Assembly (NCBI GenBank): GCA_030762895.1
Contig: JAUPTC010000016.1
Location: 620,001-684,000 of the forward strand
Origin: Sophora flavescens
Taxonomy: Eukaryota; Streptophyta; Magnoliopsida; Fabales; Fabaceae
Direction of reading: 5' to 3'
Length of the DNA stretch: 64,000 nucleotides
Within the stretch, counting starts at the first letter, position 1; each line of letters starts with the position of its first letter. Shown here one piece after another: positions 9,384 through 20,344 of this stretch. A program made the translations under genes and the position numbers. The notes beneath the pieces are model-generated. The model ran no database searches, had not been told where the DNA came from, and saw only the letters and a list, made by a program, of their open reading frames with translations.

Positions 9384-9720
9384 AGAATGCCTAACCCTAC
9401 ATCTGAAGCTTATAGTTAATACAGATTCATTCTTCTATATTATGATCTTTTTGCGTCTAAACTTTTTTCTGTTTGGGATCATCAGAAATTGGAAAATGCT
9501 TTTCTAATATCAGCTTGGGTATAAAATGAGATACGATGGATTGAGATCTTAATACATTTTAATTAATTAATCAATAAAAAACACATTCTTACTTTTTCAT
9601 TTATACTAGAACTTATCCTATAAATATACCTTGTTCTTATGCTGCAATAATAATGTCAAAGTTGCTGGTAAATGTTGGAAATTATTCGAGATAGCAATCG
9701 AGTTAAAATTATTTCACTAC

Positions 9721-10404
9721 TTGAGTTTCAGTTCGATCTTTGTCCTTGTTTTTGTATATGAGTTTGAGTATCATTAGACTCTTAATTTATATATTTTTTG
9801 CTTATAGAAAAAAGTGATGATTAAAAACTAACCATAAATTTCCTTAAAAAAAAAAAACTAACCATAAATAAAATCAAATTATTTACTGTATAATACTTCT
9901 TTAACTATTGGTGTAAAAATTATTTGTAAGTACATACAAAACAAATACGTGTCAATAAAGTATAAAGCAATAAATGAGTTGTTAAATGACTAAGGTGCCT
10001 GTATGTTTTAAATTTTGAGGGAAAGAATGTATAAACTTGCATTCTAATTCTAGCATTTCAGAATGTATAAGGACAAAAAAATATATAAATGGACAAGAGT
10101 ATCTCTTGTATCGTCTTCAATATACTTTTGTTTATAAAAAAAAAGTTTAATTATTTATTTAATTCCTGAACTATTTGAGAATTCCTGAATTATTTGAGAA
10201 TTTTAAAATAGATCCTCGAACTAAAAAAATTTATAATTGGATCCATAAACTTATAAAAAAAATTCAATTGGCTCCGTGAACTGAATAAATAAATACTTAA
10301 ACTATATATAAGCCTCATGAAACTTCCAATTTCTTTTCTTTTCTTTTTTGACCGGAACTACCAATTTCTCATAAGACTTCAAAAAAAAACAATAAAAAAA
10401 TTTT
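9721..10404. other. AT-rich spacer, no gene
   Basis: No coding region seen. At about 10150-10310 there are degenerate repeats (ATTCCTGAACTATTTGAGA, CCTCGAACTAAAAA, GGCTCCGTGAACTG) resembling common plant interspersed-repeat debris. Confidence 0.5.
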
Positions 10405-11061
10405 AAAATTTAACGTGATGGTCAGTTGACGTCGGATGGCCAGCACTGCCCACAGGAGGAACATGATTATTATTTTGATTAATAGGAATGTTATGGTAGT
10501 TATAAGAATTGGTAGTTATTATATGATTTTGTATGTTTTTATGATATAGTTACTGGATATTATGTTGTAGTAATTCGATATTTGTATTTTATTTAATTTT
10601 TTATTTTGTTATATTTAGTTTTTACTTAATTAGTTAAAATTTAAATTTTTAATATTATTTTATTTAATTCAATAAAAAAAACAAATTAATATTTTAAAAT
10701 TTATTATACTTTACCAATAGAAAAAGTCGTCAGTACGTCTTTGACATGCTCACCGATGGATTGTCCGTCAGTAACTCTTGGACAAGCATACCGATGGATG
10801 TATCCACTGATAATGCACAAACGAGATTACCCACGGTCAATTTTGTCAATATCTTGGTAGTCTATCGACGGGACCATCGATGGCAATTTTGTTGATAATT
10901 ATTGAGATTCCACCATATCTATTGGTAGTGATTACCGACGAACAAGATATATCAATAGATTTGGATTCGTTGATGAGCCATCAGTAACACCTGATTACCG
11001 ACGAGTTTTTGGTCTTATCGACAAACTTCAGGTGTTAGTAATCAACGATTTTTTTGTAGTG
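10405..11061 (+). mobile_element. Old 3' end of a family-A CACTA element
   Basis: Begins with a degraded last exon (compare GATTATTATTTTGATTAATAGG with the tail of A1 near 2222), then AT-rich DNA, then degenerate GACGG/GTCGGTAA subterminal repeats and the terminus ATTTTTTTGTAGTG at 11048-11061. It is more decayed than A1 or D. Copy 2 has it up to 46084. Confidence 0.7.
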
Positions 11062-11097
11062 TAATTCCTGCTTCCCGCCCCAATGGGGGGGATTCTT
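11062..11097. other. Copy-specific junction with palindrome, then TSD CTT
   Basis: Between the old CACTA end and the CACTA-B terminus this copy carries CCCCAATGGGG, whereas copy 2 at 46085-46119 carries CTGCTCAAAGCAG. Both are palindromic with a 3-base centre. The last three bases (CTT, 11095-11097) are the target duplication of CACTA-B. Confidence 0.8.
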
Positions 11098-11104
11098 CAC
11101 TAGT

Positions 11105-11590
11105 GCAAACTATGCATTTAACATCGGAGTTTTAACATCGGTTTTAACAAAAACGATGTGAAAAAGGATGCGGTGACATTTTTGAAATTAAACTGAAATA
11201 TTTTAACATCGGTTATAATAAAAACGGATGTGATAAAAATATTTTAACATCGATTTTTATAAAAACCGATGTAGAAAAGTGAAACCAAAAAAAAAATTTA
11301 TCAGACATAAGATTAGACATCGGTTTTAGTATAACCGATGTGAAATAGTGAAAAACATTAATTGTAGACATCGGTTTTATGATAACCAATGTGGAAAAGG
11401 GAAACAAAAACAAAAAATATTTAATCAGTCATAAGATTACACATCGGTTTTATTATAACCGATGTGGAAGATTGAACAAAAAAATTGAATTTTTTTAGCA
11501 GCAACATTTTTAACATCGGTTTTTGTTGTTAACCGATGTGGAAAAGCAATATAACACATCGGTTTTGGATATAGCCGATGTGTATTTTCA
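11105..11590. repeat. 5' subterminal hairpin repeats of CACTA-B
   Basis: About nine units of the form ACATCGGTTTT..AACCGATGT, each itself an inverted repeat able to fold into a hairpin. For example ACATCGG and CCGATGT at 11442-11466 flank a TTTTATTATAA centre. Units are spaced 40-70 bp apart. The same motif is found at the 3' end (20375-20690). They are probably the transposase binding sites (family knowledge). Confidence 0.85.
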
Positions 11591-11599
11591 TTTTGTTTT

Positions 11600-13206
11600 C
11601 ATTTATTCATCCCTCCAATTCCTCTTTTACGCGCTACCACTAAATGTCTGAAACCCAATATTTTCTCTACTGCATGCACGCTCCGTAACCCTCACTCCCT
11701 CACACCTCCATTCTTGATCGCTCCGCCGCATCCTCCGTTGTCACCTCAGCCTCGAAGCCCCTCCGCTTGCTCCGCCACTTCTTGTCGTGACCTCGTAGCC
11801 TCCGCTTGCTCCGCGTGAGGCAGTGGGTTTGCGTTTTCTTCTCCTCCCATTACCCCAACAACCCCAACACCTTCAAAAGCTCAAAAAGATATGGAAATCG
11901 TAATGCTCACACCCTCATAACCTTTGTTCCTTGCTCACTCCGATGCGCCACCATCTACAGCTTAGGAGGACCACTGCGTCACCTCAACCACGAAGTTCGC
12001 TGTTCTCCGCTTGCTCCTCCGTGTCGCTGCCGTGACCCTGTATCCTCTACTTGAAGTACAAGGTCTTCTCATGCCCTCTCCCTAATACCCTTTCCGTTTA
12101 TTTTATGTGTTGAATACTTGCCACATTGCCCAGAGAGTTTGTTTTTGTTTTGCTTGCATTTTCATTCATAAGCTGTGATGTGTCTCCAGTTTCTGGTTTG
12201 GTCGCAGTACTGTTGTGTCTCCAGAATTACCTACACAATGCAGCTATGATCCCATTGAGTTAAAGCGTTATTTCTTTCCATGGAGGATATTTGTTAAGTT
12301 GGATTCTTGCTGGGGATATGTTTTGTCTTTAAGATTTTACTGTTGATCGAGTATGATATAATTTTAAAAGGAGTTGTCTTTGATAGTTATCAATATAATT
12401 TTAAAAGGTCTTCTTATAATTGAGGATGCTGGATAATGATCTAGTGTGAGAATTTTCCAGTTATGTTTAGCTTGCTGTCATTTATCTGGTTGAGATTTAT
12501 AAGATAAGTTTTACCTTATTAAGTGACTGAAAGTAATATAAATGTTAGCTGATTAAAGGTAGCATATATAGGATTGATTAGTCTATATGTTTTGCTTGCC
12601 TGCCATATTAATTATCAAGAGACTAAAACTTACAATTCCGATTTGTTTTTCAAGAGTTATAGATTTAAATGCATGAGAGTGAGAGCAATACTGACACACC
12701 TGACTCAACCATTCCAGACTTCATTTTGATCATCTTCCCCATCAAATTTTGAGCTCCGGCATTCATTTATCATTCTACCTGCTAAATCATTTATATGTGT
12801 AGCCTTATATGTGTTCATCAACTTGGATTTTCTACTGTAAGCTCAGCTATTTCTTATATGTATATGTGTGCTTTATCTCTGTCATAGTTCTTCTGTATTT
12901 ATGCTTCTATACTGATCAAGCTACATAATTGTTGTTGTGAACTTGTTATTCTAGTCTTGTTATGAAAATATTCACAAAGTGCTTCTCTTTTTGTATAGGT
13001 ACACTTGTTGTTATTGAAACTATTACGGTACAAGTTCCGAGCAGAATATTAAGCAGAATATTCATTATTCATTACGGTTTCCGGCTGAGTGTTCTTCCCA
13101 CACCCGGTAAGCTTTCTCCTCTCCATTTTTCTCGTTTGGTTTTTGTTTGCATTGTACTTGGGGATTGGAGTGTTTTATTATTATTTTTAATGTTAATTAA
13201 TTAGTA
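11600..13206. other. 5' non-coding region of CACTA-B
   Basis: A C-rich stretch (11640-12060) with repeated CTCCGCTTGCTCC-like motifs, then AT-rich sequence with no transposase homology. It probably holds untranslated exons and introns of the transposase transcript; GTAAG-type donors occur near 13108. Short open frames here (for example 11806-12054 and 12962-13204) have no recognisable domain. Confidence 0.45.
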
Positions 13207-13600
13207 AAGCCTTAGTTTCCCGTTTGAGATGCAATACTAATGAGCACACGTGTACGTGCTTAAGGTACCGCTCATTGTATTGGATCTTGAATTGTCCAAA
13301 GTTGGACAGTTTGGGAAAAAACGTTTTCTTCATTCAGTTAAAATAGTTATTCATTGATTCTCATGTTATATACTTGATGAAAGTTCGGATTGATACATTT
13401 CCTTTCGTTCTCCGGGTGCATACTTTATCGTGGTGGATGTCATCGCATTCATGTCGTGTACGTCGGAGACCGAAGGGAAATGCTACCGAAATTTCATCGA
13501 GTATGAGCATGAGAGTTAAGGACTAACTGTTAACCGAATGTTGAAAAATTTTCTTCTTGAATGGGATTTGGCCATACCCTGTCATAAGAAGTAGTTGATG
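13207..13600 (+). promoter_or_regulatory. Conserved CACTA transposase leader, family B copy
   Basis: Starts AAAGCCTTAGTTTCC, followed by TAATGAGCAC, a degenerate upstream hairpin, the perfect hairpin TGTCCAA..TTGGACA (13293-13308), CTTTCGTTCTCCGGGTGCATAC, GGAAATGCTACCGAAATTTC and GAATGGGATTTGGCCATACC. These blocks occur in the same order in family C (60396-60790) and, from the second hairpin on, in family A (480-800). Confidence 0.75.
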
Positions 13601-13638
13601 AAGATCTTGGACTAAGTACGAAGTTATTGGTTTTAGTC

Positions 13639-16600
13639 ATGGATCGCGGTTGGATGAATGCTAGACGGACAAGTGATGAGTATGAGAACGGAGTGGAAGA
13701 TTTTCTACAATTTACAAAAACAAATGCTCCTGATAGTGATAACGGAATGTTTTATTGTCCTTGTGTTAACTGTTTGAATGAGAGACGACTAGAAACTGAG
13801 GAGATATGGGAGCATCTTATTTGTGAGGGGATTTGCAAGAGTTATACAATATGGATATGTCATGGTGAATCGTTAGACAGGTCGGGGGTGTCTCATAGAG
13901 AGGAAGTTGATGGCATGGATATGGACGATGGACTAGAGGACATGATCCGTGATGTTGGGTAGGAGTCTTTTCGGCGAGCACATGTGTATGATACTTTGTG
14001 CAGTGATGCGGAAGTGGCTTTGTATCCGGGGTGCACTAATTTCACAGGCTTGTCAGCGGTGTTAAGATTGTTCAATGTGAAGGCAAGAAATGGGTGGAGC
14101 GATAAAAGCTTTACCGAATTGCTTGAGTTGTTGAAAGACATGCTTCCAAAAGGTAACACATTACGTACCGTCCCGAAACTATGAGGCGAAGAAGATATTG
14201 TGTCCGATGGGTATGGAGTATAAGAAAATACACGCTTGCCCCAATGATTACATATTTTATAGGAAAGAGTTTGAAGAGATGCACGAGTGTTCTAGGTGTG
14301 AGGTGTCACGCTACAAAGTGAAGGATGATGATTCTAGTTGTGATGCCGTCACCAAGGGTCCTCCTATGAAGGTGTTATAGTATCTTTCAATAATTCCACG
14401 GTTCAAGTGTTTGTTTGCTAATGAAAAGGATGCAAAGAATATTAGATGGCATGCAGATGAGAGAAAATGTGAGGGACAGCTTCGTCATCCGGCTGATTCT
14501 TTACAATGGAAGAGAATTGATAGTTTGTTTCCGGAGTTTGGCAATGAGCCCAGAAACCTCAGGCTTGGACTTGCTACCGATGGAATGAATCCAAATGTAA
14601 ACTTAAGTAGTATTCATAGTTCATGGCCTGTTCTCCTGGCAATTTACAACCTGTCTCCTTGGTTGTGCATGAAGCGTAAATACATTATGTTAAGTATGAT
14701 GATTCCGGGTCCATAACAGCCAGGAAATGATATTGATGTTTATCTGAGTCCCTTGATTGAAAACTTGAGAATGTTGTGGGATGATGGCGTTGATGTGATC
14801 GACGGGTATTGCAGTGAGACTTTCAGATTGCGTACCATGTTATTTTGCACCATCAATGACTTTCCAGCATAAGGGAACCTGTGCGGGTATAGTGTTAAAG
14901 GGCATAAAGCATGTCCAATATGTGAAGAAGGCACATGTCACCATCAACTGCAACATGGAAGGAATACAGTTTACCTTGGGCATCAGAGATTTCTCCAGCG
15001 TAATCATCCTTATCATAGATTGAGGAAAGCTTTCAATGGACTTCCGGAGAATGAAATTGCTCCGGTGGCCTTGACTGGAGACCAAGTTTATGAACGGGTG
15101 AAGAACACTAATGTTATCTATGGGAAGACCCAGAAGAAGGCTGCTGAGAAGAATATATCGAAGAAGAGGTCGATCTTCTTTGATCTTCCATACTGGTGCA
15201 AGCTTGATGTAAGACATTGTATTGATGTGATGCATGTGGAGAAGAATGTGTGTGACAGTTTAATCGGAATGCTTCTCAACATTCAAGGCAAGACAAAGGA
15301 TGGTGTGAACGCTCGTCTAGATCTAGTTGCGATGGGTATACGAAAGCAGTTAGCTCCTCATAAAGTGGGGGATAAGAAGACTTATTTGCCCCCAACATGT
15401 CATACTTTATCAAAAAAAAGAGAAAAGAAGTTTCTGTGAATGTCTATGGGGAGTCAAAGTGCCACAGGGTTACTCTTCAGATATCAAGAGACTTATCTCA
15501 ATGAAAGATCTCAAATTAGTTGGCTTAAAGTCTCATGATTGCCATGTCTTGATGCAACTACTACTACTGGTGGCCATTCGTGACATCTTGCCTAAAAAAG
15601 TCAGACATGCCATTACTAGGTTATGCTTATTGTTCAATGCTATATGTAGCAAGGTCATTGACACTAAAAAGTTGGATGACTTGGAAAATGAGGCAGCCAT
15701 TATCTTGTGCTAATTGGAGATGTATTTTCCAACTTCATTTTTTGACATTATGGTTCATTTGATTGTTCATCTAGCGAGGGAGATTAGATTGTGTGACCCC
15801 GTTTATTTAAAATGGATGTACTCGGTTGAGAGATACATGAAGATCTTGAAAGGATATATGAAGAATCCACACCGTCCCGAAGCATATATTGTTGAAAGGT
15901 ATGTTGCAGAAGAAACTATTGAGTTTTGTACAGACTACATGTCAGAATCGGAACCTGTAGGGCTTCCGAAGTCTCGTAATGAAGGAAGATATGATGGTAA
16001 GGGTACACGAGGTATCACTGTTAAGAGTATGGATCGGGAGGAAGTACTTCAAGCACATTTGTATATATTGAATAACACTGATGAGGTTGAACCATACTTA
16101 TGTCAGCACAAAAGCATCATCAATGAAACTTACCCTATAATGAATGAAAATGGTGTTTGAACAAGCATAATAATACTTTCTTGAACTGGTTTAAAGAAAA
16201 AATTTTAAAGGATGGTACTGCTTCTGATACATTAAAATGACTAGCACAGGGGCCTAACTTTGATGTCATATGCTGGAGTGGGTACGATATCAATAAGTTT
16301 TCCTTTTATACAAAGTCCCGGGATGACAAAAGTACTTTGAAAAACAGTGGGGATATGGTCGTCGTTGAGTCCATGCATTTCTCTAGTTCGAAAGATAAAA
16401 ACCCTATTATGGCATCCGTTTCATACTTTGGAATACTTGAAGAGATCTGCGAGGTTGATTACACGAAGTTTAGAGTGCCTATTTTTAAATGTCAGTGGGT
16501 CGACAGTAACAACGGTTTGTAAACCGATGAGCTAGGATTCAAATTGGTGGACCTTAATAAGGTAGGTAATAAAGAAAAGACTTTCATCATGGCATCCCAA

Positions 16601-16834
16601 GCAAAACAAGTGTTTTATATCCATGATCCTTCTAACAAAAGGTGGTTAGTGGTTCTCCATGGAAAAAACATGTATAATGGTGGTGAGGGAAATCAAGATT
16701 CAACTTTTGATATTTCTGATACTCCTTCTTTCTCAACACGGGTGCCTAATTTCAATGAGGAAAATGAAGTGGACGATGCACATGCTACTAGTAATGATCA
16801 CCAAGAAGTGTTATGGGAGAACTTTACTACTTGA
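13639..16834 (+). pseudogene. CACTA-B TNP2-type transposase, copy 1
   Basis: The start at 13639 is chosen because MDRGWMNARR matches the usual N-terminus of the transposase-associated domain. Then GVEDFLQFTKT, FYCPCVNC (Cys motif), HLICEGICKSYTIWICHGE. A stop at 13960 precedes the Transposase_21 region: LYPGCTNFTGLSAVLRLFNV, LCPMGMEYKKIHACPNDYIF, CSRCEVSRYKVKD, IRWHADERK, EPRNLRLGLATDGMNP, PWLCMKRKYIM. Next FFDLPYWCKLDVRHCIDVMH and VEKNVCDSLIGMLLN, the DUF4218 region (MKDLKLVGLKSHDCHVLMQL, WMYSVERYMKILKGYMKN, YIVERYVAEETIEFC) and the DUF4216 region (VPIFKCQWVDSNNGL). Copy-1-only defects: a 4-base insertion near 14165, TAG at 14378, an extra A near 15420, TAA at 15711. Shared stops: 13960, 14714. 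Confidence 0.93.
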
Positions 16835-16988
16835 CCACAGTGTAAGTTTAGTTTGAGTTATGTTTTAAGTCATATTATATGTTTACGTTGATATTTATAA
16901 GTTATGCTTACGTTGATCGACATTTATAAGTTATGTTTCATATTTATCCAGACATACTGAAAATTTTTTTTTGTCTAAACAGGTATAC

Positions 16989-19900
16989 ATGGCTGATCCT
17001 GAGGATATCCCTCCTTCATGCAACGGATCGGAGACCCCGTCTACGGGTAGAAAGGGTAGACGTGCCACACGAATGTGGAATTTGACTGCCAACCGTGGTT
17101 CAAATCAAAGGATAAGAATCAACTTTGATGCTAATCTCAATCCTATTGGGCCAGTGGCAGAGCAGTTTATCAGTTTTGTGGGGACCCTTGCTCGAAGCAA
17201 GCCTAGTATACTTATTGAGCGTTGGAAAGATGTACCGCAGGGCGTGAAGGATCAGATATGGGAGAGTATTCCGGTATCTATACTTTTACGTCCTGTGTTT
17301 GTATCTACTTTATTTTAATCTTATTAATATCATATAGTAATTCGTTGATTCTTTTGGTGTTAATGTAGCTCACCTTTGACCTGCCGGATACGACGGATAT
17401 GAAGAAGCGTTTGATAAAGTATGCTGGTGAGCGTTGGAGGGCTTTTAAGGTGGACCTGGGTAGATATTATGTATTCAAGCCAAGCTGTGAAAAGAACCCA
17501 CTTGAGGTGTACCCATTTCTTGACCAGGCGATGTGGGATCGCTTTGTTTAGAGCCGACATGATCACAACTTTTAGGTTAACTTATTTGAGTTGTCTCTAA
17601 ATTTATGTAATTTCATTAATTTTATTAATGAACTTATGTAATTTAATTGTCTTCTATTTATAATTGAAGAAGAGGAAAAAGGGGCATGAAAACTAAAGCA
17701 AGAATGTCTACCTCCCATATATTGTCTCGTGGGGGATATAAAAAACTTGACCTGACAATGGTGGAAGAGGAAAAGAAAAGACTTTAGCAAGAAGCATCTC
17801 AGGCAGATCCTACAACTGATAATTGCCCAGAAGTTGTTGATCCACCTCCACCCCCACGCCATCGTAAATGGAAGAGGGGCCGACAAAGAAGTACGGGACA
17901 ATATACATCTGAGGAGGCCTGCAAAGTAGCTGAGAAGATTGTAGGTATAGTTTGAATTGTAATTGTGATTTTAACAATGTTACCAAATTGTAGTGTGACC
18001 TAATATTTTATATGTTGTAGGATGCCTTGGACGAGCAGGCCACTCAAGGAACCTTTGTTCCTAGAGGACGCGAGGATATCTTAGCTGCTGCCATCGGTAA
18101 ACCAGACCACCCGGGGCGTGTCATTGGTGTTGGATGGGGCGTTGGCATTCGCCAATACCTTGGTTCATTTTCACACCAACGCCACAGGGATGTTGATACA
18201 GATAGAGAACGGCGAAAACGGGAGATTGCAGATGAGCTTAGACAGGAGATGGCCCAGTAGTTTTCCCAGCAGCTGGCAATAATGGCTGCTATGTCCCAGC
18301 AAAACACAGGTTTCCAACCCTCTCTCCATATGAGCATTAAGGGCTCATGTGATCCTCCTCCTCATCCTGAAAATGATGATGATGATGATGATGATGACGA
18401 CCCTGATAGGTGTGAGCTGTATGTTGATGATCATCATGATCGCCGTTTAGTGGCATTGGGGAGGGAACATAACTTAGGTAATACCATACACCACCGTTTA
18501 TTACCAGATGATCAGGTGAGGGTCGTGGCTGAGATTATTCGAGATGCTGATGCTCGAGTCCCTGTGCCCACTGAGGAGGTTCAAACAGTGGGCCAGGCCA
18601 CTGGTAACTTCATCCCCTGGCCAAGAAGACTGGTCAGGTTTCTTGTTGCATCTGAGGTATTCAATTAGTTGTGTTTTTCTATATTTATAATTGAAATTAT
18701 TTATTATTGTTTAAAGATAATGATTTTTTTTAGGATGTTGGAAATGATATTCTGCCTAAAAGGTCGGATCCAGGAAGACCAGAGAAGTCTGCTCCTGCCA
18801 AGGTATTCATTTGACCATTCAATTAATTACGAATAAAATAACTTAACTGTGATTACTAATGTATATATTTGTTGTTTAGGGGATTGACAAAGGGGATCCT
18901 GGTGGTGTTTCTAAACGTCTGGCTATACAGGTTGTGAACATGGAGGCTGACGCAGCTTTGGTAAGGTTGGAACATGATGCCAGGCCAGGTGATGATCTGT
19001 ATATCCCAAAGAAGGAAATTATGGAGATGGTGCTCGATCATGAAATGGCTAGTGCTGCACACATCTCATTATGGTGCACGTAAGTACATTTTATTTGTAA
19101 GTTAAGTAATTAAATTTTAAATACTATGATAATTAACATGTTTTATCAATATATTAGGTATCTGCATCGCATGTTAGTTGATCTGGGCAACCTCACCCTT
19201 TAAGGGTTCATTGACCCCATGCTCATTCAGGGTGATGTTCTCCTAACATCAGAAGATCCGATCACCACCATACGTGATATACTTGCCCGAGATGATCATC
19301 AGTTCTACCTTGCACCTTATCTCAATAAGTAAGTACCAGTTATTTAATTATAACGTACTATATATAACTTAGTTACTAATTGTTCCGCAAATGCAGTAAA
19401 CATTGGCAATTGTTGATCTTGTTCCCTCGGTTGAATGTCGTGGTCTTCTTCTACTCGATGGGAAATAAGCCGGCGAAGCAACTGAAGATCAACATGGAAA
19501 CGTAAGCATTAAAATAATTTATAATCAGTAATGAAGTTGTTTTAATCATCTGAAATCTATAAGATATTCTTTAATTAATGTTTATATTCTTATGATAGTT
19601 CTATTGATGCAATCCACATGCTGCATAGTGAAAGGCGTCAGGATATTAGATGGATTATTCCTAACATAAGATATTTATTACAAATGCTTCAAGCGCAGTG
19701 GGTACAATTATTGATTTCTATTTAATTCCTTATATTCTAATTGGGTTTCATTTGTACGTAGTCCCGTAGACAACGTGGATCATGGGAATGTTGATATTAT
19801 GTGATTAAGTGGATGGTCGAAATTATCTCCTCCGGTATCACTGAAAGATGACAGGAGGTAAATGCTAATTGGTAACACAATTAGTTGTAACAGTTATAGA

Positions 19901-20059
19901 CTCGTTATATTTTTATTTTAGTTTATTACTTAAAAGATATAATCTTATGTCCAATTAAACTTGCAGATATTCAACAATCCGACTCCACTCTCTGATGCCA
20001 ACATCAATAACATAAGGATGCGTTGGGCAACTTTCTTTCTTGAAGTGTACCAACCATAG
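16989..20059 (+). pseudogene. CACTA-B second gene: PTTA/Transposase_24 plus Ulp1-like protease, copy 1
   Basis: An acceptor (TAAACAG) lies just before the ATG. Exons in order: MADPEDIPPSCNGSETPSTG to DQIWESIPV; LTFDLPDTTDMKKRLIKYAG, ERWRAFKVDLGRYYVF; a lysine-rich exon (from 17665, frameshifted); KWKRGRQRSTGQYTSEEA; DEQATQGTFVPRGREDIL and HPGRVIGVGWGVGIRQYLG, characteristic of the Transposase_24 group; an acidic GAT-repeat stretch (18375-18400). Then a protease-like part: FYLAPYLNK, KHWQLLILFPRLNVVVFFYS, QRGSWEC.YYVIKWMVEI, MRWATFFLEVYQP. The His (KHW) and Cys (WEC) of a Ulp1-type site are kept, but the following Gly codon is TGA. Other stops include TAG at 18258 (CAG in copy 2). Confidence 0.85.
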
Positions 20060-20344
20060 TTTGTATGTAGTTAGTTTATAAACGCATCATGTACAAGCTA
20101 TAGTGTACTTTTGACTGATATATGTTTTGACATGAAATCTATAATATATCATATGTAGCTTTTTGGTTTCTAATTATCTTTGTTGTCTAAATGCAATTGA
20201 ATATATTTTTTGTTTGTAATCTTTTAATTTAGTGTGTTTTGGTTATACAAAAGTGATTGGGTTGAGAATATTTAGATTCTGTATTGATCCGGATTACTGA
20301 AACAAGGGAAAGGACTGTCACTACTGTAAAGGGTTTTTTTTTTT
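20060..20344. other. 3' non-coding part of CACTA-B
   Basis: AT-rich, no open frame of interest, between the second gene and the 3' subterminal repeats. Confidence 0.5.

Larger units (their letters stand above)
8843..9720 (+). repeat. Small-gene locus 2 (most complete member of a repeated locus)
   Basis: The 5' part (TGTAGTAAGCCTCAAA, CGGTCCC, TCTCTCTTAT) aligns with 34760-34850. The middle part (CTTGAAAGTTGGTTGTGCAGTATATATTATA) aligns with 219-335. The 3' part aligns with 2841-3105 and 29058-29300 (TGCAATAATAAT, GTAAATATTGGAAA). It is the only locus where promoter, first exon and 3' region are not split by a transposon. Its second copy is at 43868-44745. Confidence 0.6.

Noticed and set aside
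11105..11590. Regularly spaced palindromes as a CRISPR-like array
   Set aside because: Eukaryotic CACTA context, both-end distribution, variable spacing and the TIRs explain them as subterminal transposase repeats.
11806..12054. 82-codon frame in the CACTA-B 5' region as a captured gene
   Set aside because: The composition is C-rich leader with repeated CTCCGCTTGCTCC motifs; no domain and no homologous frame in the other families.
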